Part shown: positions 42,973 to 53,900 of the stretch, in pieces
How positions within the stretch are numbered: position 1 is the first letter of the stretch
Layout of the letters: each line of letters opens with the position of its first letter
Assembly (NCBI GenBank): GCA_015179125.1
Contig: WHVA01000198.1
Location: 123,861 to 187,860, forward strand
From: Gautieria morchelliformis
Lineage: Eukaryota; Basidiomycota; Agaricomycetes; Gomphales; Gomphaceae
DNA length: 64,000 bases
Reading direction: 5' to 3'
Position numbers and translations under genes: made by a program
The notes under the pieces: generated by a model
Databases searched by the model: none
Told to the model about the DNA's origin: nothing
Seen by the model: the letters and a program-made list of their open reading frames with translations, nothing else

Positions 42973-44080
42973 CTACCTTTCGGCCCTTCCTCTCCCTTTG
43001 TCCTCTTTCGCTGGCGGGAGCGTGACATCTCCGTATTGCTTCTCGAACCGCTTCGTGTCATGTATGTACCTCAATAGATATTCCAGCGCCTTGTGCCCTC
43101 CCAATAGCGTCCTTACGGATTTTGCTCCTCTTTTCAACTTCCTTTCCAGTCTCTTTCTCTGCTCCCTGCAGGCCGGGCACCGGAACAAGAAATGATGCAC
43201 CGTCTCCTGAGCGTTTCTGCACGATGGGCATAGGGGTGAGTCCGTCTTTCCTATCCTGTACAGGTGTCTGTTTAGCGATATGTGTCCCGTCCTCAACTGT
43301 ACGAGCAAGCTCGCTTGTCTGCGCGGTATGTTCTTCGTGATTTTCGAGAAAGCTGCCGACAGCATTGTAGGGTCAATCTCGTGTGCGAACATAGCTCTGG
43401 GGGACTTAGCAAAGATTTCCCGTGCTTCCTGCTTCAACTTTGCATTGCGTCGCTGAATTTCAGCCGCTCTGCTTACAGGCAGTGTCCCCCGGCACTTGAC
43501 TGGTATCTCTCTCTCTTCACTGGTCTCTCCCCCCGCGGCCTTTTTTGCCTCCTCATCCGCCCTCTCATTCCCTTCCACTCCCTCATGGCCTGGCACCCAC
43601 CTCATGACCACCTTGGCTCCCATCCATTGCTTGAGCACGCCCTGGATCTGCCTGTGTACTGCATTAACGAGGTATTGTCCGGGGATGGCTCGCTCTCTCT
43701 GGGTTGCCTGAATCGTGGCTTGGTTGTCCAAAGCTATTGTGTACCTTCCGCTCCTCTCCATGTTTAGCATCTTCGCTCATATGGCCGCCCCTGCCAGCTC
43801 AGCCTCGAATACGGTGTTCACTATCTGGGTCTATGTACAACCTTGCCGACTTCCACTCTGTTCTGTTCTTGTACATCACTGCTGCCGCTCCTACGCCGCC
43901 GTCTATGCATGAGCCGTCCATGTACACCATCACTTTTGCGCTATCTGTGTCTATCTCATCTTTCACTTGTTCCTTATCTGGTGGAATTCTCGCGCTGAAG
44001 GCTGGTGTCCATTTGGGTCCGAGCACCACCGTTTGGATCTTCTCCATCGTGTCTGGCTTTAGCTCAAAAGCGTGCATCAT
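42973..44080 (-). pseudogene. LINE RNase H domain and C-terminal CCHC region
   Basis: RNase H starts in DSAKVMVYMDGSCIDGGVGA with the first catalytic Asp. After a short break (43770-43800) it continues IALDNQATIQA (second Asp) and WVPGHEGVEGNERADEEAKK (His and last Asp). Then follow LVQLRTGHISLNRHLYRIG and the zinc motif CPSCRNAQETVHHFLFRCPAC, trimmed here to C-x2-C...H...C spacing seen in LINE zf-RVT ends. A frameshift separates the two parts; otherwise 265 codons stay open, ending at 42973. Confidence 0.85.
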
Positions 44081-44095
44081 TTCGTGGAGAGGGGA

Positions 44096-45119
44096 TCAAT
44101 GGCACTTAACGTATCTCTTTGCCGCTCTGCTCGTTTTCTCTGCCAGCGGGTGACTCTGGGGCAGGCATGCTAGCCGCACTGCTGCTCTATGCACTAGCTT
44201 GGACACTAGCAGTGGGAAGGGGAGAAGGTTAGCATGTGTGTCAAGTGTGTCGGTAGCTGTAGTTTTGAGGGCTCCTGTGATATCCAGCGCCGCTTGTCTT
44301 TGGATTCTACCCAACTTGTTTACGAACCCCTTGGTCCCCTTGCTCCTCTCTGTTACTGGTGTGAGAAACACGTCAGCGGCATATAACATTCTTGGTATCA
44401 CAACTGTCAGGTAATCGGTCCTCATGTACTTAGCTGTTATGCCTTTCGATGGCTGCGCTAGTCTCCTGTATTGACCGATGTATGCTTCTCCTTTTTTCAA
44501 TGCATAATTGATGTGATCCTTGAATCTCAGCTCCTGGCCCATTATTACCCCCAGGAACATGTGCACCGCCGTGGGCCGTACTACATGCTGCCCTATCCTT
44601 ATCGACAGCCTCGTTACTGGCCTGGTCTTCCTCAGTTTCGTTGGGTCTTTCTCTCTTCATCTGGTAAGCCCCATCAGCCCAAATTTTGCTACAGTGAACT
44701 GGCAATGGTGGTTCTCGGCCCAGCTGTATGCCCCGTCTGGCCTGACCATTATATCTGTCAATTTCTTGAATGCCTCTTCCAGGTCCCTCCCTTCCGCTAT
44801 TATGGTCGTGTCATCTGGTGTATAGCATCGGTAGTTGTCCATCCTGGCCTGATTGTCAGGCAGTAGGCGGTACCTCTCTGACATTTTTACTAAGTCTTCC
44901 ACCACGCATGCCGATAGCACCTTGCCTATCATGTTGAGCAAAGCTATGGGCTGATATGCGCCTGGGACCATGTAATTGGCATTCCCTGGATTTCTTAGGA
45001 CCTTCGTGTGTTACAACTGTGCAGTTCCAGTTTCCGCCACTCAGTTCCCCACACATTCCGACCCCCCGATAGTTCTGATATTCCGCCCCTTGTTTTACTC
45101 CCTTGTTCATTCGGAGCAA
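44096..45119 (-). pseudogene. LINE reverse transcriptase, catalytic core deleted
   Basis: The N-terminal piece reads PGAYQPIALLNMIGKVLSAC, then VKMSERYRLLP, and jumps within a few codons to PDDTTIIAEGRDLEEAFKKL. The stretch that should hold the palm motifs A and B and the aromatic residue of the FADD/FVDD box is gone (TPDD remains). After another break the thumb/connection continues FLGVIMGQELRFKDHINYAL and VIPRMLYAADVF. The element cannot make active RT. Confidence 0.82.
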
Positions 45120-45278
45120 TCTTGAAAAAGATCGCTATGTCGACAACTAACCATCATTGAGACCCTCCAGTAGACCCTCTACTGTCAGCTGCAAGCATGA
45201 TGATTCCACGCAGTTGAAGACAGACGTGAGCCACGAGCTTGCGGTCCATGCCCCAGGCGCAGCCCAGCGACATGATGG

Positions 45279-48200
45279 ATGGCTGATGCAACCCTGGACC
45301 AAGAATCCAGGACACCAGGAGACGGTGAGATCATAGATCTCACCACCCTCATCCCCCCAATCCAGGACGAGGAAAACCCCAACCACATCTCACCGATCTT
45401 GGTCAGGGATGAGATGTCACCGAGCGATAGACCGGTGCCGCCCCCCCAATCCCCTCTGCCCAGAGACAAAGGGAAAGGCAGAGAAGTCTCGCCATCGTTG
45501 GACAGCAGAGCATCACAATCGAGATGGGCACGAAGCTGAGACTCGAACCACCGCTCGTGAAGTCGAGCAATGACTATCATCCCCGAAGGAGGATGAAGAC
45601 AAAAAAGACGAGCCCCTGACGATGGTCAGGGCTCAGAATACTCGAGCTCGAGCCACAAGAGCTTGAGGATGCACGCCATTGACAACAAGACAGCAGAGGC
45701 AATGGCCAAACAGGTGCAGGACGCATTGCACTGGAACGCCTCACAGGCCACAAGCACGAGCATATCGCATTGTGGCTCAATAACATTGTGTCTGCCCTTA
45801 TGCAGTTTGGCAAAGAGCTCCACCAGATCGAGGAGATCTGGCAACGGGACGCTGCCATGCTGGAGGATGTCCAGACGGCTCTCCCCTTGTGCGGGGAACA
45901 CGGTACGCCATGTCAAAGCTCATGTCAGCCCGCAGTCAGAGAACCTGGCCACGACGTGGAAGACTTGCACTGAAAAGAGCTGGACCGGCAGTGAATGCCA
46001 CCGCCAACCACCCCGGTCAAACAGGACGTACAGTTCAGAAATGAACCGCAAAGAGAACTGGCTGCCCCTACAGACAGCTGTAAGACGATCCAACAGATTG
46101 TCAGAGAGCAGGTTGCCTCAGAGCCAGACTCTGAAGCCACGATGGAGATCTTAGAGCTCGAAGCCGAGCACTGGCAGAGGAAAGAGGCTGCAGCCGCACG
46201 CCACCATATGTGGGCCCTCGAACTGCTAGCGAAGAACACTGAGGAAGCAGTGGCCCAGAGCCACGCCACTCAGCAGCCCGATGAGCAGCTTGCGTGCACC
46301 GTGCAGGATGCATGACAAGTGCGCACAGCCTACAACAGCAGGCTGCGCATCTGCAACGTGGGGCTAACGGGGGACACCCGGCACAAGACCCCCCCATATC
46401 CGAGAGCACAAAATGCTCCCAACCCCGAGCCCGACCCAGACCCAGGCACCACTAGAGCAAACAACAACCTGCCCTATGCGGTGTCACAGCCACGTGAAAG
46501 ATCCATGGCCCCAACAGAAGGGCAGGGCATACCGGATCAGGCAGACGGCTCACATGAGCCGTACGACAGGATCACGTGCATGATCCGCATGGCGCTAGCA
46601 GATGCCATCGACACAGACCCTGATGAAAGGTCTGTGCTTGCAAAAGCCAGCATGAAGCTGGCACACCCGAGCCATACGCTGGGGGATCAGACCTTGAAGA
46701 GTTTGAGATCTTTGTCGCAGCCATCCTACGATGGCTGAAAATGAACTGCCTCCTAGGGCCAACCAGCATAGACATGCAGGTCGGCTACATAGGCACCCAC
46801 CTGACCAGCGAAGCCCAGGAGTGGTTCCTCTGAAACATGGAACATTTCAACCACCAGGTCCGCAATTGGACCCTGGAAACAGTGATGCGGGGCCTGCAAA
46901 AGAGGTTCCTGCACACACTGACATACCACCACGCTTCGAATAAATTCGACGCAGTCATGCAGGGCACAAAAATTGTTCAGGAGAGGCTGAACGAGCTCAC
47001 AAAGTATGCAGCATGTATGATACAGCCACCAGATGACTACACATTCCAGAGACAGTTCGTGTTGGCGCTGCGTGAAACACTGCGCAACAAAGTCCTCAAA
47101 AAGAGCGATAACGCCGAGAGCAGCTCAATAGGGCAGCTCTTCAAGACGGCTCGCATGATCGAGGAAGCATCCTCATACAACATGGGGATGCGCCATGCAG
47201 AAAGTGCAGCTGCATCAGCGAGTGCTGCCCAGATTGCAGTGAGCAAGCCGGTGACACAGACAGTCCTGAACAGGCCTAGCCTGTTCCCGAGGAGTGGAGC
47301 ATCGCAGCAACCGCCACCCCCACGCCCAGCTCCAGCTGGACGACCGCCTGAGGCCAAACTGCCTCAAGCATCAGGATCATCACTGCGACCAGCCCCACTG
47401 CCGAAAATGTTGGCCCGACCTAACGATTGGCCCAGTGGTAGTCAAAGCAGTACTACATGCTTTGAATGTGGCCAACCTGGTGTCAAGATTGGTTTTTAGG
47501 CGTTAATATCGTGTATTAGTAAACACAGCGAATGCCCGAATAACTTGTGCGAATAAGTATGCCGTTCGGCAAATAAGTGAACCGATGAATGTTCATGAAA
47601 CAAGAGGGTTGCCCGAATGGGGCTCACCCTATCTACAGTCGTAGTGAAATAGCCCGTGGCACTTGACAACGTAACGTGCAAGATATCACGGAAGGGCTGT
47701 CTAAGTTTCGACGGTCCCTTCGCTGGCGAAGGTACTCCTTCGGAGCCCTTCGCCAACAGCACAGAAAGTAGTTTGAAGGCTAAGGTAACGAAGATGAAGT
47801 ATGAGAACTCACCAGTGATGCCTAAGTCCTTTGCTGGTCGAAGATAGAAATCTTCAAGAGGAGGCTCAAGACGATGATCACAGCGAGGTCAGGTTTGCAC
47901 AAGATGGATGACGTATGTTAATTGAACTGGGGAATGTACATGTGAATGTAAACTACTTATACCGAATGCTCATAAGGTATCAGCGAATAGGGAAGAGGCC
48001 GTCACGAGGCAGGGTTGGATAGGGGTGTGCAGTCATGATACTAAAGAGGTGGAATAAACATACAATAGAGTGAGGGAGGAGTGCGGACATGAAATGACGG
48101 AGAGTAAAGGTGGCGAAGGTACTTATGTACGAAACCATGTCTTGGGACCCGCATACATGTCACCCTGCACGGACTCTTCGTCCACTGGGTTGATCCCACA

Positions 48201-48775
48201 CGGCCTATGGAAGGAACGCCCCGTGAACATACTTTGGCCATACGAAAACCCAAAGGGGTTGGATTAAGAAGATGATGGGGTTAGTGATGAATCATCACGC
48301 CGGGTAAATGGTATCGATCATATTTGGTGGCGTGCCTGTTGGCGAAATGTGCGAGCAGCGAATAGCGGTTCGGCGAAATGCGAGGGAGGGCGAACAGCGA
48401 TAAAATAGGGAAGGAGAAGTCGAGGTGGAGGGCGAAGCCGAGTGAACACGGGGGAGGAGTAGCGAATGAGGAAATGGGGGTAAAAAGGTGCAGGAAATAC
48501 ACAGGTCATGACAATCCGATTGTCAGAACACCATCGGAAGAGGGTCGAGCAGAGGAGGTGATAGGCCCAACAATAACTGCCAAGTTAGTCCAAAGACATC
48601 GATCGCTTGTTGACGGCATAGCCATGGTAATTGGCGCGAACAGCGAGAATTGGTTGCCGAACATGGCAATGGCGATCTGAACGAACATGGAGATGGAGTG
48701 ACAAATGGCAGGACAGAGCACCTGAATATGAGAAATAAACGCGTCATGACACCTGGCCACAAGAAGGTGGAGTGC
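45279..48775 (+). pseudogene. Ty3/gypsy gag remnant (family G3, second copy) cut inside its zinc knuckle
   Basis: The N-terminal frame opens at 45279 (MADATLDQESRTPGDGE) with an acidic/proline-rich leader. Later frames hold the coiled part (EQVASEPDSEATMEILE) and the capsid-like region: QEWFL, then WTLETVMRGLQKRFLHTLT, PPDDYTFQRQFVLALRETLR. The zinc knuckle CFECGQPG is interrupted at 47481 by solo LTR A3 and resumes at 48757 with HKKVEC, so C-x2-C-x4-H-x4-C is complete when the insertion is removed. Several stops and shifts precede it. No pol was found, because LTR A4 begins 20 bp later. Confidence 0.78.
47481..48751 (+). repeat. Solo LTR A3 inside the gag zinc knuckle
   Basis: Starts TGTCAAGATTGG and ends CGTCATGACA; the duplication CCTGG lies at 47476-47480 and 48752-48756. 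It is about 240 bp longer than A2 because a second GTCATGACA-ending segment (48514-48751) follows the usual end at 48513. Confidence 0.9.
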
Positions 48776-49106
48776 TGTCAAGATTGGTTTTTAGGCATTA
48801 ATATCGTGTATTAGTGAACACAGTGAATGCCCGAATAACTTGTGTGAATAAGGGTGCCGTTCGGCAAATAAGGTGAACCAATAAATGTTCAGAAGACAAG
48901 AGGGCTGCCCGAGTGGAGCTCGCCCTATGTACAGTCGTAGTGAAATAGCCTGTGGCACTTGATGATGTAACGTGGAAGGTGTCATGGAAAGGTTGTTTAA
49001 GTAGCGACAATCCTTTCGCCGACGAAGGCGCTCCTTCGGAGCCCTTCGCTGACAGCACAGATAATAGTTCAAAGGCTAAGGTAAGGAAGGTGAAGTATGA
49101 GAACTC

Positions 49107-49586
49107 TGTCAGGGGACACCCTGTTTTCCATTTCCAGTTCCGACACCACACCAAGTTCCGACTCCATTTCCGACTCCGCTTCCGGTTCCGATTCCATCTC
49201 CGCATCCGCTTTCGGGAACGATTCCGCTTCTGGGAGAACTTCCACCAGTTCCGTTCGCCTTGCCAGTTCCACTCCAATTTCCGACTTCCGCCCCGGAACA
49301 GTGTCGGAAATCAAACGACTCGCATAATAGGTGGCATCAAGGGTCGATCAAGGGTCAGGGGGATGCAGGGTTGATGGCGGGTGCCAAGTGTTGTCCCTGG
49401 CTGCGCAGCGTAGTATAATACGGGCTCGCTGACATTGGGGGTCCTTAGACTTTTCTCTTTGGATTTCCCCTTGTCAGGTGAGAACCCCCTCTCTTGTATG
49501 CTCTGTTCATTTATACATACTTTGGATTTCCCCTTGTCAGTTGTGTGGTAGTGTGATCTCCACGACTAGCCAGGGTTGCCCTTACA
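49107..49586 (+). repeat. Gypsy-1 5' LTR
   Basis: TGTCAGGGGACACC to CCCTTACA. A TATA box (GTATAATA, 49413-49420) places the transcript start near 49445-49450. It contains an unusual run of TTCCGA/TTCCGC hexamers (49130-49320) that also gives the pol ORF a Ser-rich tail where it runs into the 3' LTR, and two copies of TTTGGATTTCCCCTTGTCAG. Confidence 0.95.
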
Positions 49587-49588
49587 GC

Positions 49589-49598
49589 AGAAAAGTCT
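49589..49598 (+). promoter_or_regulatory. Gypsy-1 primer-binding site, self-complementary to LTR
   Basis: AGAAAAGTCT, two bases after the LTR, is the exact complement of AGACTTTTCT at 49447-49456, which lies 33 nt downstream of the TATA start, i.e. at the predicted 5' end of the RNA. There is no TGG as in normal tRNA sites. This is the Tf1/sushi arrangement, in which the folded RNA 5' end primes minus-strand synthesis. Confidence 0.7.
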
Positions 49599-49773
49599 CT
49601 CCCCTAGAGGACCGGCGGTCGTACTGCACGTTGCATTCGCCATAGGTGCGTTCGGAATCGGAGACAGCGACTCGGAGATCGCAACCTCTTCCGCACATAC
49701 AGCGTACGACAGCCCCTCTTCTTACGTCGAGCTCCCAACCCCAGAAATCCCGTCCCATATTTCTCCTTCCAAC

Positions 49774-50949
49774 ATGGATCCGGACGATCGTCTTCGGAAT
49801 ATGGAGGAGGAATTGACGCGGAACCGGATGAAGACCGACGCGATTGAAACAGCCTTACAAGCGATTTTGGCTAAGTTAGATATTCCACAAGGTGGTGGAA
49901 ATGAAATGCTGGACGATCCAGATTTCGGAAAAGCGGAACTAGCGGAAAAGAGGATGTCCGCGAAGTTAGCAAAGGTCAAACCCGCAACTCCGGCGGACTT
50001 TGACGGAGATCGGGAGAAGGGACGCGCATTCTTCAACACATGCAGCATCTACTTCGCAATTGTCGGAGACCTCTTTCCGAACGACCAGGCTCGGATTCAC
50101 TGGACATTGTCCTTTTTCAAATCGGACCGCGCAGCCCGTTTTGCAAACAAGGTGATCCGACATGAAGCAAAGGGCAAGGGGAACTACTTCCGGGACTGGG
50201 ACGCGTTCGAGAAAACATTTTCCGACCAGTTCTGCCCGAAAAACGAGCAGCTCACAGCCCTTACAAAGCTCGAGGGGACGAGCTGGTACCAGGCCAAAGA
50301 TCCGGTCGATGACTACATCGATCGCTTCCAGGAGCTCATCGACCTTGCGGAATATGACGACGACAAGACGATCGTCATCAAATTCCGACGAGGACTTGAT
50401 CCGACGCTCCAGAACCAAGTTGCGCTGCTGGGGGATGGAGCTCCGGATTTTGATGACCCGGAAGGGTGGTACCAAGCCGCGCAGAAGGTTTCTCGGAACA
50501 GGGACGCAAATGAGGCCTTCGTGGAGACGAGTCGGAACACGACACGCAGTTCCGCTCGTCCTACTCCACCTGTGCCAAAACCCGGAAGCGCATTCATTCC
50601 CACACGGAAATTATTTCCGATGCTTGCTCCGCCTGCTCCTATTAGGAACCATAGCCCTCCTCCCTCGAAGAGTGGCCCTGCCCCGATGGATGTTGACCGC
50701 ATGCGCGGAAAAGGCCACGGAACTATCACCTGCTTCCGCTGCCGACAACCAGGCCACTATGCTCGCGAGTGCCCCCAAGCCTTTGATATCCGGCTTATGA
50801 CCACAGAGGAGAAACTCGAGATCCTTCCAGAGTTCCTCGCACTTGCAGACATAAACGGAGTGCCCACTGCGGAAGAACTTTCCGAAAATGCGGAACATGG
50901 TCTACCGGAAGCGGAAGATGCGTCGGATTTTGTGACACGCAGCGGGTGA
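49774..50949 (+). CDS. Gypsy-1 Gag
   Basis: Capsid/nucleocapsid polyprotein that packages element RNA. I choose ATG 49774 (MDPDDRLRNMEEELTRN) because upstream in-frame codons lie in or next to the LTR and primer site; this gives 391 residues. A short coiled N-terminus leads to a retrotrans_gag capsid core: ADFDGDREKGRAFFNTC, FFKSDRAARFANKVI, DYIDRFQELIDLAEYDD, KFRRGLDPTLQNQVA. A Pro-rich linker precedes one zinc knuckle CFRCRQPGHYAREC near residue 315. The frame ends TGA 50947-50949, overlapping pol by 4 bp in the -1 frame. Intact. Confidence 0.93.
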   Translation: MDPDDRLRNMEEELTRNRMKTDAIETALQAILAKLDIPQGGGNEMLDDPDFGKAELAEKRMSAKLAKVKPATPADFDGDREKGRAFFNTCSIYFAIVGDLFPNDQARIHWTLSFFKSDRAARFANKVIRHEAKGKGNYFRDWDAFEKTFSDQFCPKNEQLTALTKLEGTSWYQAKDPVDDYIDRFQELIDLAEYDDDKTIVIKFRRGLDPTLQNQVALLGDGAPDFDDPEGWYQAAQKVSRNRDANEAFVETSRNTTRSSARPTPPVPKPGSAFIPTRKLFPMLAPPAPIRNHSPPPSKSGPAPMDVDRMRGKGHGTITCFRCRQPGHYARECPQAFDIRLMTTEEKLEILPEFLALADINGVPTAEELSENAEHGLPEAEDASDFVTRSG

Positions 50950-53900
50950 GATGTGTGCCCCTGCTGCCTGTACATAACCGGTTTGCCTGTCTTGAAGTAG
51001 AGAATGAAAAGCCCCCACTCCCCTCACTTCGTACAGACCCACCGGATAAAGTCACACAAAAACCAAATCTGACACCCCGTCCATCCCGCATCCGCCCTTG
51101 GGAGAGACGCCTTCCGAAGCGCTATGTTGTTGCTGCCACCCTTGGCCCCAAGTCACTAGTCATTAAGGTAGAGATCCAGACGACCGATACGGCGGAAGTC
51201 AAATCCGGACCCGCCCTTGTCGATTGCGGGGCCACTGGTCAGTTTATGGACCGGGACTATGTGGAACGGAACCGACTGACCACGCGGAAGTTGCAACGTG
51301 CAATCCCGGTGTTCAATGTGGATGGAAGCCCCAATGAGGCAGGGTCCATCACGGAGATAGTGGACACAATTCTCCGCTACGATGGACACTCGGAACGCAC
51401 TTCCTTCGCTGTCACCAGCCTGGGGAAGCAAGACATCATCCTCGGGTTTACCTGGCTTCAAGAGCACAACCCGGAGATCAATTGGCAGACTCGGAAGGTA
51501 CTGATGAGTCGGTGTCCAGCCAAGTGTCACATGTGCCGGTCGGAAGTGCGGAAGGAGCGCCAGGAGCAGCGGAAGACCGAACGGCTCATACAGACATGTC
51601 GTTCCGGCCCCCATCCACTGCTTGCAGAAGAAGACTCGGAAGCGGAATTTGACCCGGATCCCCCTTCCAATTCCGATTCCGACGCCATCCGACTCGGCCT
51701 GGAAGGCACTCTGACGGAAGGGGAGCGCTTGCTGTACGTAAACCTTCCGCCGGAGGCGGAACACATCCGCGCCACCGGAAATATTTCGCAACGCCTTGCT
51801 GAAGCCTCTAAGAGGTATGATAGAGTGGAGGCGGAAATTCCGGAGTACCTGCGGGAGTTTGAGGACGTCTTTTCCAAGGAGTCGTTTGATACCCTGCCTC
51901 CACGGAAGCTGTGGGACCACGCCATCGAGTTGGAGCCTGGGTCAAAGCCCACCAACTGCAAGGTCTACCCGCTGTCACCCAAGGAGCAGGTAGAGCTCGA
52001 TGCATTCCTTGCGGAAAACCTCCGTACAGGGAGGATCCGCCCCTCCAAGTCACCCATGGCATCTCCGGTGTTCTTCATCAAGAAGAAGGATGGCTCGCTC
52101 AGACTTGTGCAGGACTACCGGGCCTTGAATGCGATCACGATCAAGAACCGGTACCCCATTCCACTCATTTCCGAACTGATCACACAACTCCGCGGAGCGA
52201 GGTACTTCACTAAGCTGGATGTCCGCTGGGGCTTCAACAATGTCCGGATCCGAGAGGGAGACGAGTGGAAGGCCGCATTCCGCACCAATCGAGGACTCTT
52301 TGAGCCACAGGTCATGTTCTTTGGCCTCACCAACAGTCCCGCCACATTCCAGACGATGATGAATGACATTTTCCGTGACATGATAGCAGAAGGGGTTGTC
52401 TGCGTCTACCTCGATGACATCCTCATTTTCACGAAAACAATGTCCGAACATCGGGAAGTCGTGCGGAGAGTGCTGGAACGGCTCCGGGAGTACAACCTGT
52501 GTCTCAAGCCGGAAAAGTGCGAATTTGAGCGGACGCGGATAGAGTATCTTGGGGTGATTGTGTCGGAAGGGAAGGTGGAAATGGACCCAGTCAAAGTTTC
52601 CGGTGTATCGGATTGGCCCGTGCCGCGAAACAAGAAGGAGGTCCAGTCCTTCATTGGGTTTGTCAATTTCTACCAGCGGTTCATCAAGGACTTCTCCTGC
52701 CACGCCCGTGCCCTCTTCGACCTCACCAAGAAGGAGGTTGGATGGGGGTGGGGAGAGCCGGAACAGACTTCCTTTGACAAACTCAAGGAGCTGATCACTT
52801 CCGCTCCGGTCCTGATCTTTCCCGACGACTCTCGCCCTTATCGAGTCGAGGCGGATTCTTCCGACGCAGCTACCGGAGCGGTCTTGTCACAGCAGTCATC
52901 GGAAGATGGTGGGGGGTGGCATCTGATTGCCTTCTTCTCTAAGAGCCTTAGTCCGGTCGAGCGGAACTATGAGATCCATGACAAGGAGATGCTGGCAATC
53001 ATCCGAGCGCTGGAGGAGTGGCGACACTTCCTCGAGGGTGCTCTATGCCCTTTTGAGATCTGGACAGACCACAAGAACCTCGAGTATTTCCGCACGTCTA
53101 AGAAGCTGAACCGACGACAAGCACGGTGGTCCCTACACCTGTCCCGGTTTGACTTCATGCTCCACCACCGCCCCGGCCGCACCATGGGCAAGCCCGATGC
53201 CCTATCCCGCCGCGCGGATCACGGAAGCGGAAGTGGAGACAACGCGGATATGACACTGCTCCGCCCAAGTCTCTTTGCAATCCGTGCCCTAGAAGGAGTA
53301 ACTGCAGTTGGGGCGGAAGCGGAAATGCTCCGGGATATCCGGAGGCAGTACCGGAATGGAGAGAAGGAGGAGTCGGTGGTGAAGGCAGTGGAGGAACTCC
53401 GGAAAGGGCACTCACGGTCTGTACGGGCAGCGGAATGGTCGGAACGTGATGGACTGCTCCACTTCAGAGGCAAGGTCTATGTTCCGGGTGGGGCGGACCT
53501 CCGCCGTCGCATCGTGTCCCAGCACCATGACACACGGGTCGCTGGGCATGCTGGCAGGTGGAAGACGCTGGAGTTAGTGGCTCGGAATTACTGGTGGCCT
53601 CAGATGTCCCGCTACATCGGACAGTACGTGAAGACGTGTGACCTTTGTCTCCGAACCAAAGCGCAACGACGTCCGCCCGTCGGAGAACTTGTTCCGCTCC
53701 CGATTCCCGAATCCCGCTGGGACACCATCAGTGTCGACTTCATCGTTGAACTCCCAGAGTCTCATGGCTACGACGCGATCATGAACGTCGTGGATTCGGT
53801 GAGCAAGGTGTCCCACTTCATTCCGATGCACAGGACGATCACAGCCCTCGGAGCGGCCCGCCTGTTCCTTGCACATGTCTGGAAGTTGCATGGGCTCCCG

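Larger units (their letters stand above)
42787..45120 (-). mobile_element. Non-LTR (LINE) retrotransposon with RNase H, internally deleted
   Basis: Minus-strand element with RT pieces, RNase H and a C-terminal zinc-knuckle region, ending in the family 3' terminus (CGCCCCAAAAGACGTTAAC, then TTGG and an A-run at 42787-42795). The 5' limit near 45120 is uncertain, and I see no endonuclease domain. Presence of RNase H fits the Tad1/I group of fungal LINEs. Confidence 0.8.

Noticed and set aside
47481-49106. LTRs A3 and A4 as the two ends of one element
   Set aside because: A3 has its own target duplication (CCTGG) and only 24 bp of gag separate it from A4, so they are separate insertions.
51156-51920. 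254-codon minus-strand ORF antisense to Gypsy-1 pol
   Set aside because: It lies wholly within the conserved pol frame, its codons mirror pol, and the product shows no motif.
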